A stretch of DNA of 55,147 nucleotides. It comes from Apostichopus parvimensis. Lineage: Eukaryota > Echinodermata > Holothuroidea > Aspidochirotida > Stichopodidae. The stretch covers positions 47,428-102,574 of the forward strand of contig KN886800.1 in the NCBI GenBank assembly GCA_000934455.1. The letters run 5' to 3'. The first letter of the stretch is position 1. Each line of letters opens with the position of its first letter. A model generated the notes under the pieces. That model was not told where the DNA came from. It searched no databases and saw only the letters and a list, made by a program, of their open reading frames with translations. Made by a program: the position numbers and the translations under genes. Shown one piece after another: positions 1 through 12,055 of the stretch.

Positions 1-239
1 CAAATTGAAGTCTCACCCGACACAGCGACATTATCCCGCCTACGTGTCGTTGAACAATGTATGCTTTTCTGGAGGTAGCTGAGTACTGTGTTAAAATAAT
101 AAATAAGGTAACTAAATAGGAGCTTAAAAAATATACTGTCCCATTTTTCCCCTTCAAAGTGATGTTACCATTTTTTCTTCTTCTAATTTACCAAATTTTT
201 GGGGAAGTGTAAATTTCTAAAACGTGAGATTATAAAATA

Positions 240-417
240 AAGAATGTTTAGATGCAACTTGCAAGGCCTCAGAAGTGCCGTTTCCGGCAATCTGAAAAAA
301 TTTTCTTGTACGCTACGCGCCAACCGATGGTGGCGCTCAGCTTAGATAGTGTCACGTGAACTTTCGGGCACAAAAAGTTCTGCCCCCCCCCAAACTGAAA
401 TGGTCCCGTGCGCCTAT
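240..417. mobile_element. Chimeric MITE fragments
   Basis: Bases 240-355 match the interior of the CAGGCGCGTAGC MITE family (GGTGGCGCTCAGCTTAGATA). Bases 365-417 match the right end of the CATAGGCG family (TTTCGGGCA, a C run, then GTGCGCCTATG). No intact pair of ends is visible. Confidence 0.5.
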
Positions 418-418
418 G

Positions 419-493
419 CTTAATGGTATATGAGTATATTATTAAAGAATACTGTATTATTAATGGTAAATGAGTATATTATTAAAGAATACA
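419..493 (+). repeat. Two-unit tandem repeat, about 40 bp
   Basis: TTAATGGTATATGAGTATAT and ATTATTAAAGAATAC repeat once with one base change. Confidence 0.7.
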
Positions 494-515
494 GACCCAG
501 TTTCTACCATCAGCC

Positions 516-818
516 CAGGCGCGTAGCGAGGAATTTGCCAAGGGAGGGGCGAACCTGTAGGCAAGTTATCAGAGCTGTAGATTCGGCATTGGAAACTATC
601 TAAGCGTATATAGCGTCACCATACCTTGGCGCGAAGCGTACAAGAAAATTTTGGCCGAAAATACCTCCCAGATCGCTGAAAATGGCACTTCCCAGGCCTT
701 GCAAGTTGCATCTAAGCATATTCTATTTGAAATTAAAAGCGATATCATGAACACGTACAAAACAAATATGCTCAAGGGTGGGGGCGGTTGCCCCTTCGCC
801 CCCCTGGCTACGCGTCTG
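516..818. mobile_element. 303-bp hAT-type MITE, CAGGCGCGTAGC family
   Basis: Inverted ends CAGGCGCGTAGC and GCTACGCGTCTG. The 8-bp flanks CATCAGCC (508-515) and TATCAGCC (819-826) differ by one base, as expected of an old target-site duplication. The interior resembles, in reverse, the copy at 38202-38485. Confidence 0.8.
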
Positions 819-2754
819 TATCAGCCATACAGGGGCAGCATTAAGAAAAACATCACACAGGAGGGGCTTGATGATAAAATGTGAAGGGTATCGGAATTTG
901 CAGGATTCTCTGATAATCCATCACAACTCGGAATCGGAAGGGGAGGGGTAGAAGAAGCTTCAACATAGTGGACCTTACGGGAATGTGGCTCTGAATTTCG
1001 AGAATTACACACCCGCGAAAAAATGTCCCACTTCCTGACAATGATTGCACAGTTTATCTCTTGCAGGGCACGAAGGAACATTTTCAAAATGTCTGCTGGA
1101 ATTACAACGATAACAATGACGCTGACGTTAGACATGTTGGAAGGGCCGTCCCTGGGAGGGAGAACTACTTTTTGGCTTACGTCGAGAAGTGTTTGAGCCA
1201 AACGGTTTACCCTGCAGGTTAATGGCATAAACAGGATGTGAACCAGTGGTAATCACGAATTACATTCTCAACTCTATAGGTAATATCCAAACTTTTCTTC
1301 AACGTCAAATCTTTTTCTATAATTGCAATCTGTCCCGTATCTGGTTGCACAATGTTTGTTTTTTCTTCAATTTATCGGTCCCTCAGCATTTCGTCATGCT
1401 TGTCTCCGAAGTCACGTGTTTTGGACAGATCGCGTATAGAGCCGAAATCAATGAATCAACAGTCTCACCGTGCTGCTGCGATCGTTGCTTGAATATTTAA
1501 CGATCCTAGACCACATTTAAAGTCCTAGAAAATCGCTGCTGTAACAATTATAATGTATGTTCATATATATTAGCGTCAGTGGAAGGGATTGCATCATGAC
1601 CAGGTATATGTGGAAAAGACTCGTTGTCCTTCCGTCCCCAAACAATGTAAAAGAATGGCTTCTCTCGGGTTGCAGAAAATTGCTCACCATCAATCGCAAT
1701 AAGATATGTAGAAAACGAGGAAATCCATTGTTTCCATGGTAAAATCGGATCACCCGGAGTAGCAAGGTGGTTGAGTCAAATTAAAAGTAGACATTATCCA
1801 CGAAAGTTATGGGATTGTTTTGCCTCAAAGAATAAGTCCGTTTTTACCTCGTCGCTATACTTTAATAGGCCTACGTAAAGATAATACACACAACAGCTTT
1901 CTAGGCTGAGCAAAGTAGAAGTCGATATTTTCCATTCTGGGCACTTATACAGAGAATCAGTGACAGGTCAAATTGAGTATAATGGATAAGAGGTTATAAT
2001 GTCACCTAAAATTGGACGGTCTAGTGATAGATTCTGTAAATCCAACTTATTCCAGTTAACAAATGGACACCTGTTTTAGGGGTTTTGAATATTAAGATAT
2101 AACAACAAATAATTTATCAAGTGAGGAAAACAATATTGTTACAAAAACTGTGCATTGAATATATGCAGGCTGTACATTGGTAGCTATAATCAAACATTCC
2201 AATGTATACCAGATGTTTCGGCAAGTTCAACAATAGCTTTTAATATTGCCTAATATGGGCCATGATGACATCACACACGCACAGACTACACATTGAATGA
2301 AGGAGAAAACGAGCCAAAACTTTGATGCCACTGACCTGGATTCCCGGGGTTCCTCCGACAGCGGTGCGTCCTATTTGCAGTGGCAGACAGTGGATAGTTC
2401 AAAGGGCACGGTAGTGTAGCATTCAGTTAACGCGTTCAACACACAGGCCAGGCCTAACTTTGAATAAGTGTGGCTGATTAAGCTGATGTAGCCTAACTTT
2501 AATATGCCAGGCCTAGTAAGTTTCTACCATGAATTCCTAAGTTGACAATTCATCTTTTGAGAATGCCACTTTTGTTCCCACGAAAATGTGCAATTATGAG
2601 GGTGTCATGTCCGTTGAAGTATCGTAGAATTCAACTAGGCCTACATGAAGCTGGTATTGGAACAGGGTTCGGCCGCTCTACTGCTGGTAATCCGCCGGCA
2701 GATGCATTTACAGCCGAAGGAAACAACAAACTTTATAGTAAAGACACATGCCTA
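819..2754. other. No gene seen
   Basis: Unique-looking, AT-rich sequence upstream of the pseudogene. Short ORFs have no recognisable motifs or splice context. Confidence 0.5.
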
Positions 2755-3064
2755 CCGTTTCGTAGATCAGATCGTGGGTCTTTCTTTCAGGAAAGACCAC
2801 TACTTGGCAATGTATTCGAAGAAGACTCTACCGGCCTTGCAGTCCTCGTTGAACTTGAAGCGAATATTACCACAGAGTGTAAGTTACCAACGTCGAAAAG
2901 TTAGGCTGTAGAAGCCTTGTCTACAGGCAATACTGCGCCAGGTAACACTTATTGACTTACTTAAATGCTAGGATATGCCTATGCCAGAGAATTTACCCAT
3001 TGGATGAATTGAAGTATATAATTGAAATTTTAGTGAGTTGGAAAATCCAGAACAGTGAAAACAC

Positions 3065-3145
3065 TTCCAGCCTCCACCAGGATTTGAACCCGGCCTTCCG
3101 CTTTATATTTGAACACCCTAAACACTAGGCTATGGACGCTGATTG
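3065..3145 (-). mobile_element. tRNA-derived SINE head
   Basis: On the minus strand, box A-like TAGCCTAGTGTTTAGG (from 3132) and a consensus box B GGTTCAAATCC (3080-3090) sit at tRNA spacing. The arms do not fold into a full acceptor stem, so a SINE is more likely than a functional tRNA. It lies between exons 1 and 2 of the pseudogene. Confidence 0.6.
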
Positions 3146-4281
3146 TGTGTCCAGAGGTTCGCAAACAGTACGGAAGGTCGTAATTCCACTGTACATTAAT
3201 GGTTCTTCCCACCTGTATCAAACAATGCTAACTACTCTGTTGATGATCAATAAAAAAATTCTTAAATTTTATTGCTGCGATTTATTATTAAATGTATCAT
3301 ATACCCATCATATTAATAAGTCTGCACACAGTATACGCTTCCATTGTGTGCAAGTCAATGTTTCAGCAGGACTCAATTGACAAAGCAATGTGGTTTCTTA
3401 TAGGTTAATTTTAAATGCAAAACTGTTCTAGATGTTCTGTCCTTTGAAAACAAGGTACCTTACCCTAACAAAACATTGATTTTATACCCAAGCTTTATGG
3501 TAGGCCCTACAATTTATTCCAAGTGCATTTTGACTCTTGCAATCACAGAAATTATTTCTTGGACAAGAAAAAAACTTAGAAAGAAAAGATATCAGGCAAA
3601 GTTGTCAAAGCCTGTCTGCTGATTTTTAAGTAAAGTTGTATCGTCAAATTTTTCCAGGTCTACCATGAAATTGTACCAGATTTGAATCTGTTTGGTGGAA
3701 GAATCGGAGCCGAAATTGATGCCCTTGGTCTGGAGTGTGAAAGGAACCTTCCGCAGCACCAGTCGTTTGATGCCTGGGGTAACAGAGTGGATCAACTGTT
3801 GACGTCAGAAGCCTGGAAGAAGCAAAAGTCTATTGCTGCAGAGGAAGGAATACTAGCCATTCCATATGAAGACAAACATGGCCCATGGAGGTGGGTTTAA
3901 GTGACCCCTCCCAATTCCCCGCAAGCTCACCAATCAAATGTACATGAAATGTAGTTTTGGAAATTAAAATGAGTGTTTGTAAAAATAGGATATCAATTGT
4001 CTTTGTTAAAGAGGTGTGCAAATTTAACTTAAAAGGTGGAGTTAGATATGTAGCATGGGCTTAGAGAGGTTGTTAGTGTTTTGCGTTTAAGAGAATTACT
4101 CAACGGTAAATGAAGTCCACATTTAGGAATTCATTTTATGTCTCAGCAGACACTGTGGATGTTTCAATTGGAAGTACATCAAGTCAGATTTGAAGAGCAG
4201 AGTTCCATTCATGACTGGTAGTGGTTCCATGTTAGTTGTGGATTTTGGGAGTCACAGCAAAATCCTGTGCAATTTCTTTAA

Positions 4282-4637
4282 AGGGTGTGAAGACTCGTGC
4301 AAAAGAAACGTCTAATGCTGGTAATCTGACCTAGTTTCGAATGAGGTGTAACAGAAGTGTTAGACACCACCATCGATCCCAGAAAATGCACACACAGCTT
4401 GCTACCGTCAGTAATTAGACACTAGTGTACGGTCAATACATACAGCTACGGTCAATACCCACAACACAGTGTACATAGCTCAGCGATGGACATCTCGTCT
4501 AGATAAAAGATAACAAGGTATCACGTTTCATTACTGCCTGCATTTTGTAGCGACAAGAAGAAAACTTCACTTGCAAGCAACGGAAAGTTAACTTTTTCAG
4601 AACGCGGCACGCGGTTTGGGGCGAGTCTTCAATGTCT
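4282..4637 (-). mobile_element. TTAA-flanked MITE, copy A
   Basis: Reverse orientation, starting AGGGTGTGAAGACTCG and ending CGAGTCTTCAATGTCT, with TTAA on both flanks. Lies where exons 3-9 of the truncated dehydrogenase copy would be expected. Confidence 0.8.
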
Positions 4638-5065
4638 TTAAAGGATGGCTGCAGGCACAAAGTTAAGTCTTGATATGTTGCTGCTCTTACCATGTTTCAT
4701 TTTTATTTCTTTTCTTGAGATAAGAGTTTCAAAAGCCATCAATTGAAGTGGCTGGACTACCTAGTTTAGCACACAGACAAATCGGTCAACAAGTCATAAT
4801 TAAAAAGGAAAAAAAAATATAAATCATACTTGAAATAACATGTATTGCAAATGCATTTATAAAAACGTTTCGGGGACGCATGGTGTCAGATATTCTTGAG
4901 AGATATTTGCATGATTTTTTAAAGAGAAATTATGAAGGTATTTATGAAACAAATGGACACTCTAATATTGATTCACTAAAAGTTGGACCCTGGAACCAAT
5001 AACATTATAAGTTTTGCTTTAAAAAGTAATATTCCAGATTGTAAGCATATCTTACAGATTTCTGG

Positions 5066-5250
5066 TTATGTGATGTGTCACTTCAAGGAAGGGTAAAAGG
5101 TAAAGGGACATTTGACAAGACCGCCAGTCATATGGGGGTTTGAGGGGAGAGGCGGGAGATTTCATTTTATGTGTTTTGTCACTTCAAGGAAGGGCAAATG
5201 ATAAAATGACTACCAGTCATATGTGGGGGCAGGTGGAGGGGATTTCATAG
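5066..5250 (+). repeat. Two-unit tandem repeat, about 101 bp
   Basis: GTCACTTCAAGGAAGGG occurs at 5077 and 5178, with CCAGTCATATG and GATTTCAT in matching places. The second unit is shorter. Confidence 0.7.
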
Positions 5251-5390
5251 CAATTGTAGATAACATTCCAACAGTTACTTAAGTAATACAGACAGGAAGT
5301 GGGACATAAAGGTTATGTAATATGAACAATATAACATCCAACTAGCATCTTTTATTGAATAAAGTGTTTATTAAAACTTGACTGGCAAAA

Positions 5391-5436
5391 GAATTAATTA
5401 ATTTAAATTAATTAATTAAATTAATTAATCAATTAA
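5391..5436 (+). repeat. AATT/TTAA simple repeat
   Basis: Alternating AATTAATT units. Lies just upstream of the exon-10 copy. Confidence 0.8.
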
Positions 5437-5967
5437 GTTTCCATTATTTTGTGTCCTCTTGTATCCTCATTTCAGGCCATAGCAACCGTCTCCGAGGGTT
5501 TAGAGTGTTTTGGCGGCCAAGGTTATATTGAAGACACCGGCCTTCCAGGACAGCTGAGGGACTCGCAGGTACATGGCCACAATGATAAAAGTTATGTTTA
5601 GTATAGTCAGTTGTCAGGGAATACTTGTCTGGTATCTCGCAGTGAAATACTATTCAAAAGACGAAATTGCTACGATAATACAGTAGTTACAGGGGTTTTG
5701 CACACACACAGAAACCTCCTTATTTTTACTGCTTTGTGTACAAAATTTGTGATCGTTGCATTGCCCTAGAAATGTGCATGCTAAATTCTTTATGTGACAG
5801 TACCAAATTAGCTGAGAGATAGGCTATAGTAATAATACACCAAATATTTTGCTCACAGATCTTTTATATTCTGCCTGCTTCATGTAGTCCTGTAACTTCT
5901 TAGTCCTCACAGTTGCCTCACAAACATGTACCAGATGCAAGTCTGGGTAGTTGGTATAAAATCTTAA

Positions 5968-6327
5968 AGGTATTGAAGACTCGCCCCAAACCGTGTGCGG
6001 CCATCTGAAAAAGTTAACTTTCTGTTGCTTGCAAGTGACGTTTTGTTTGTGTCGCTACAAAATGCAGACAGTAATAAAACGTGATACCTTGTTATCTTAA
6101 GCTGGACCTGAGATGTCCATTGCTGTATTGTTTGTATACTGTGCTGTGGGTATTGACTGCAGCTGTATGTACTGACTGCACACTAGTGTCTAATTACCGA
6201 CATTAGCAAGCTGTGTGTGTATTTTCTGGGATCGATGGTGGTGTCTAACACTTCTGTTACACCTCATTTGAAACTAGGTCAAATTACCGGCATTAGACGT
6301 TTCTTTTTGCGCGAGTCTTCACACCCT
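5968..6327 (+). mobile_element. TTAA-flanked MITE, copy B
   Basis: Starts AGGTATTGAAGACTCGCCCC, ends GCGCGAGTCTTCACACCC; TTAA on the left, TTAG on the right. Sits between exons 10 and 11 of the plus-strand pseudogene. Confidence 0.8.
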
Positions 6328-9300
6328 TTAGGTGACCCAGAAACTTACACAGGTGCTTGATCTTTCACTAAAGTTTGAAGATTACTGGAATGGAATACAT
6401 ATTTGTGGCTTTAGCTTTGCGAACAGAAATTTTCAATTGTCTACACTACCTTCAAAATCCGAAATGAAAAGCTCAAGTATCCTATTATTTTCTTCCAAAA
6501 ATGGTGGAATTTATTTCTGCAGGTCCTGAGCATCTGGGAAGGCACTACTAACATTCTTTCTCTGGATGTTCTTCGCTCTGTCATCAAGACTAACGGCCAA
6601 ACTCTTCAGGTCTTCTTCAACTCTTTGGAGTCAAGACTTGAAGCGGCTTCTCGGTCGAACTTTGTGGAATTGAAGGAAGCCTCTAAGAGACTGCAGGGAT
6701 CCAGCAACAACCTGAAGGAACTTTTAAAGGATGCTTTGAATGAGGGTCCGACGTTCATGGAGTTAGCAGGGAGAGATTTAGCATACAGTTTGTCAAGACT
6801 CTATATTGGATCCCTTCTGGTGGAACATGCATCCTGGACGGAAGCAACTCAGGGAGATGCTTTTGTGGCTCAAAGGTAGAATTGAAACTTTATAGACTGT
6901 TTTATTTCATTTATGTTACATAAATTGTATGAGATATTCGTAGGTAACTGTAATTCTGTTTGAAGTTTACATTCTACTTCAACTTCGAAAATCCCAAGAG
7001 TCTTCCATGAGATTGCAAAATTGATGGATCCAGTGTCTTACATCATCCTTCTGTTCCTATGATATTTGTCGATAGAATCCCCAATCAAACTTGAACATTC
7101 GGTCTCGTTTAATTTTAGCGCTATATCAGATCCTTCATGGATGGTTGTAAGGTAGTGAGTTACTACAGTGAATCAATGGTAGAATTAAATTTACTTTCAT
7201 AATTTGAACCAAGTCTTGTTACATCGGATCCCTTTTGGTAGAAGGTATATCCTTGGAACTGCAACTGACCAGAGATGCTCTAGAAACTGAAAGGCAAAAC
7301 TAAACTTTCCTTTTTTTTCTTCAATATTTTATAATGTAGGTTCTATTGGATCCTCCCCTTTCCAATCCCCTCACTCTATGTAAAGACACACTTTGTTATC
7401 AGACAGAATTGTATCATTATTTGCATATTTATGCATATTCAGATATTGGTTGGGGTAATTTATTACCCATTTTGTACTTTCATGTCCAGCTTCAAAGTAT
7501 TGACAGTTTGAGCAGTGTAAGTCAATAGTTTGAATCAAATAAGTCAGGAACTGTTTATACTGTTAGTATGAGTGTTTTGAAGCAGAATATCAGAGGACAG
7601 TATAGAGTGATATTGGCATTGTCCCACCCGACAGACATTAAGATGTACTTTGTGTTTGTTGGTATAGTCACAAATGTCTTCCTTTATTTTGATCCTGCCT
7701 TCATAATGTCAAGAAAATCTCAAAATATTTCCACAGCAGACACCGGAATATATCTTATTTAATTTTGCTGATCGGATTAGGATATCTCATCCATGTTGAA
7801 CTTTAAAATGGTCATTTTTGTCTCTCTTGTACCAGGTGGTGTGAGCAGGATCTTTGTCCAGTAGTGACAAACTTTCATAATGGACATTACAGCCAGAGTG
7901 GACTTTTACAGAACAGGACCACGGTGATGGAAGGATACCCCAAATAAATAGGGGCAGGATTTGAAGCTCTTCAAATTGAAAGGAGGGACGTATATCCCCA
8001 GCCTTGGAGTGAGTCACCTTGTGTTCTAAGCATATATGCTTGTCGCACTATTAAATGCCAAAATAGGAATTGGGAATTGCATCTACAAATGTGAAAAAAA
8101 ATATGTGCTGTCTTAACAAAAATTGACCCGTTATTGCCTGAAGTAAAATACGGCAATGATTTTCAAGTTCATTCAGGCTCATTTTAACCAGATTCTACAA
8201 CTGATTTGAAAGGGAATCTTCCATTATGACTGAGGAGCGTGTCGATATGAAATTGAAGAGGGAATATGATGTATTCAGATCCAAGCATTTAACACTCTCT
8301 GCCAACCCATAGGCATCAGAAGGGCATGACTCATCTCTGAAGAATTGTTAATTTTGCTGGATGCATGTTTGTTTAATTGAAGCTCTCAAGTGCAATAGTG
8401 AGCCTGGAAGTTTGCGAAATGATTCCACTGCCATTAAAACATCATGAAGCAAAGAAATTTTCTTTTAAAGGTCTAAGCAGCCATTTTTAATGGCTTCAGT
8501 CACACATTTGATGATGTCACGGTAAACATCACAATGTGGGTCATAAGATTGGAAAGTATAGCTTTATTTTGAGCAAAGGGGGAAAGGTCCAAAAGTCTGT
8601 AAATTCTCTGATTTCCTCCAAAAACAATACTCAGATAAATAGGGCGGGGTGGGAGGGGGGTTAGGAAACATAAATTTCTGGAATCAAATTTCATTATTGA
8701 TTATTAAATGATAAGTAAACTTATTGATGGTTACGTGATGATGAAATCTAAACCTGAACCTGTCTTTGTTCTGAATAAATGGTAAGCTTATTACGATTTA
8801 TTATTATTAACAATTCCGTGCCAACAAGAGAATAAATTCATCTTTGACAAGAAGAAAAAAATTCTGATATTAAGAATTTAGCCTTAGTCCACATAGAGAC
8901 AGGACACAAAGATTTGACTTCAAAATTTTTATCGGATTTTATGAGGAAAATGTGAAAAAGAAGTGGTCTGTTGAAAGTCATTGCGAGGCAAAGTTAAAAG
9001 CTCAAACTTAAAGCTGATTCTCAGCCAATTAAAGAATTGCATTGAACCACTGTATGTGTGTGTGTGCTAAAAAGCAGATTATCAACTCTTTGAAGGCCTG
9101 TTTTTGGATAGTTGATGGTGTTTGCAGCTTCACTGACTCCTGTGTTGCTCTGTTTACACATGAAAGTATAGCAGATTTGTTGTAATACTGTCATCACATT
9201 TCTTTAATGAAGAGAAGATTTGTTGCCAAATAAAACATAACCATCTACCTTGAATTATGGCACTTGTGTAGCAAATTATCTACCAAGTTGCTTGCCTAAA

Positions 9301-9374
9301 TCAAAATAAAATAAAACTGTTAGCAAACTGCTTATCCACTAGAGAGCCTGTGTAGGAGAATGTGTAAAAGTAAG

Positions 9375-9478
9375 TTGGCCTGACGTTTCGATCCTAGCAG
9401 GATCTTCTTCAAAGGCTAAATGACAAGTGTCATTTAGCCTTTGAAGAAGATCCCGCTAGGATCGAAACGTCAGGCCAA
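9375..9478. repeat. 104-bp near-perfect palindrome with hammerhead-like arms
   Basis: Arms 9375-9425 and 9428-9478 are reverse complements with one mismatch and a 2-base centre. Each arm, read toward its outer edge, has GCCT, TTGAAGA, a GATCC/GGATC stem, GAAACGTC and AGGC, the order of a hammerhead ribozyme with a very short helix III, but with the first core C changed to T and an extra A. A diverged relative lies at 42465-42515. Confidence 0.75.
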
Positions 9479-10804
9479 GTTGCTAGCCTATTATGTATAT
9501 TGAAGTCTGGTCAGAAGTTTATATATCACTCATTATATGAAAAGGTCGGTCAGTAATTGCCAGCAAGTTTATTGTGCGTGTAGAAGTTAACATTCTCAAA
9601 GCTGAAATTGTAATTCATAATTTATAACTATGGAAACGATAATTTCAGATTACAAATATTTTATATCAAATCTTTGAAAATAAATGAGAAACAGACATTT
9701 GTTGTATTTGTGTAATGTTTTTAATATTGTTTGTGATTGTAATACCAAAGTGATACTAAATCTTATTAACTTAATTGTCCAATACCACATATGATTCTCA
9801 ATCTGTCTAGATTACTTGAGCATGATAACTCCAGTCTGTTTAATCATTCAACACTCCAGACCACAAAAAGTTACCCAAGTCAATGGTCAGTCCCGTCTTT
9901 GAAAAAAACCTCACAAATCAACATTGGTGACTCAAATTCATGGTTCATTACAATACCATTGCACAAGACACATGATTTTGACTTTCACAAGTGCATGAGG
10001 GGTATAGTAATTATAATATATAATTATCCAAAAAATGCATTTTCTAGATTTGATGAAAAATTGCAAAACAAAAGGTGATACTGTCCCTTTTACAAGAAAA
10101 ATCAAAAATATTAACAATAACCCTGTTTTAAATTCAATTCTATTTCATATAATATATATTTACATATATTTTTATATACATTGATAAGCTGAGAAATGAT
10201 TGAAACCTCACAAGAACTCCCAGGTATTGTTTGCAATCAACTTTTCAAACTATTTGACTTCGGTGTTACCCTAGATTTTGTGACCTTTATTCTGACAACA
10301 TTCTGAAAAATGAACATATTCTTGACAAGTAGCTTTCATTTACAACTTCATAGTCATGGGTCACTTTAAAAGTCTCAATACCTGTTTGTTGATGAATTTT
10401 GGAAAAACAAACTTCCAAAGTAGATTCAATGTTACTTATTCTAAATGCACTCTGACCGGGTGGGCTTAACGGAGAAAAATCTGTCACAATCTAAAGAAAG
10501 AAATTTATTTTCTGTTGCCCTTAATAATGGCAAACAATTTCTTGTTTAATCACATCAAAAGAATGGCAGACACTTACTGCATACAGTGACCACAGTCCGT
10601 TTTACTTGTCTGTAAGACGTTGAAAGGGCAAACATGAGAATTAATCAACTTTTAATGATACTGTTGACCATACTAAGGTTTTAATTAGGTGTCGGTTGTC
10701 ATCTCTCAATAATGGCAAGTTATCTCCATTTCAGCTTATTCTGTTTGAAGAATTGATTCTGACAGCAATGAATGTTAAACCTTTATATGCTTCAGACACA
10801 AACA

Positions 10805-10936
10805 AGTTTGAAAAGATTCCAAATTTGAGTTTAAAATGTTGAATTGGAAGCCACCCAACGTGTAAGTTGTAATCCATAAGCCCTTGCGGGTTTCTCCCAC
10901 ATTTGTGGTCCTTAAGCGTTGTAAAAGTAACTAACT
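10805..10936 (+). mobile_element. SINE 3' body and tail (same family as 30303-30598)
   Basis: Shares AAAAGATTCCAAAT, GTTGAATTGGAAGCCACCC, CCCTTGCGGGTTTCTCCC and GCGTTGTAAAAGTAACT with the other copy. The tRNA-like head is missing, a 5' truncation common for SINEs. Confidence 0.65.
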
Positions 10937-10984
10937 ATCAGTAGTAGTATTTTGAAGAAGATTTGATATATGATACGTCTACTA

Positions 10985-11925
10985 AAATGGACGACACCAT
11001 CACTGGATTTTCATTCGTTAAAATAGGCATTAATGGTGTTCACAGCTGCTTTATATAGTATATAAATATACAGTCACCTTAAATTTCAGTTGACTTAATG
11101 TAGAAATCCATGTACATATATCATCATTACACCATCACTGGATTTCGTTCATTAAATGTGCATTGATGGTGTTCACAGCTGCTTTGTATAGTATATAAAT
11201 ATACACTCACCTTAAATTTCAGTTGACTTCACGTAGAAATCCATGTACATTTATGATCATTACACCATCTTTGGATTTCTTTTGTTAAAATGTGCATTGA
11301 TGGTGTTCACAGCTGCTCTTTATAATATATAAATATACACTCACCTTAAATTTCAGTTGGCTAAATGTAGAAATCCATGTACATATATCATCATTACACC
11401 ATCTCTGGATTTCATTCAGTAAAATGTGCATTTATGGTGTTCACAGCTGCTTTTTATCATATATAAACATACACTCACCTTAAATTTCAGTTGACTTCAT
11501 GTAGAAATCCATGTACATATATCATCATTACAAATCACTGGATTTCATTAATTAAATGTGCATTGATGGTGTTCACAGCTGCATTTTATCATATATAAAC
11601 ATACAGTCACCTTAAATTTCAGTTGACTACATGTAGAAATCCATGTACATATATCATCATTACACCATCACTGGATTTTCATTCGTTAAAATGTGCATTG
11701 ATGGTGTTCACAGCTGCTTTTTATCATATATAAATATACAGTCACCTTAAATTTCAGTTGACTACATGTAGAAATCCATGTACATATATCATCATTAAAC
11801 CATCTCTGGATTTCATTAATTAAATGTGCATTGATGGTGTTCACAGCTGCTTTTTATAATATATAAACATACAGTCACCTTAAATTTCAGTTGACTACAT
11901 GTAGAAATCAAAGTACATATATTAT
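10985..11925 (+). repeat. 133-bp tandem array, 7 units
   Basis: The phrase GGTGTTCACAGCTGC recurs at 11035, 11168, 11302, 11436, 11568, 11703 and 11836 (spacing 132-135). Each unit also carries TATATAAAYATACAGTCACC, TAAATTTCAGTTGACT and TAGAAATCCATGTACATATA. Located just 3' of the dehydrogenase stop, between the two convergent copies. It is satellite-like, with no spacer variability as in CRISPR. Confidence 0.9.
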
Positions 11926-12055
11926 CCTTCTAATTTTGTCATAAATCATAAATTAAACAATAATCTCAAATATAAAGCTATTAAATTCAGCTGACGTAAA
12001 ACCATTGCAAAGTTTACTTTAGTTATGAATACATCTTCAGCAGGGAGGGCAGCAT

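Larger units (their letters stand above)
2755..7947 (+). pseudogene. Truncated inverted copy of the acyl-CoA dehydrogenase gene
   Basis: Plus-strand blocks match exons of the minus-strand gene: exon 1 (about 2755-2878), exon 2 (3658-3890), exon 10 (5476-5568), exon 11 (6523-6875) and exon 12 (7836-7947, with stop). Splice sites around these blocks look intact and exons 2, 10 and 11 have exactly the same lengths as in the intact gene. Exons 3-9, which carry most of the flavin and substrate pocket, are absent. Exon 1 has a net 10-nt length difference that breaks the frame between the FFQERPLLGN part and the LPQS end. Exon 2 ends in phase 2 and exon 10 starts in phase 0, so direct splicing reads Arg-Pro-stop. 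Only about 1.6 kb separates exons 2 and 10, leaving little room for hidden exons. A transcript from exons 10-12 alone cannot be excluded. Confidence 0.85.

Noticed and set aside
3065..3145. Functional tRNA gene
   Set aside because: Boxes A and B are present but acceptor and anticodon arms do not pair properly; related heads occur elsewhere with SINE bodies.
9791..10078. 95-codon plus-strand ORF
   Set aside because: AT-driven composition, no motifs, no splice or promoter context.
10985..11925. CRISPR-like array
   Set aside because: Whole 133-bp units repeat without unique spacers, and the DNA is animal nuclear.
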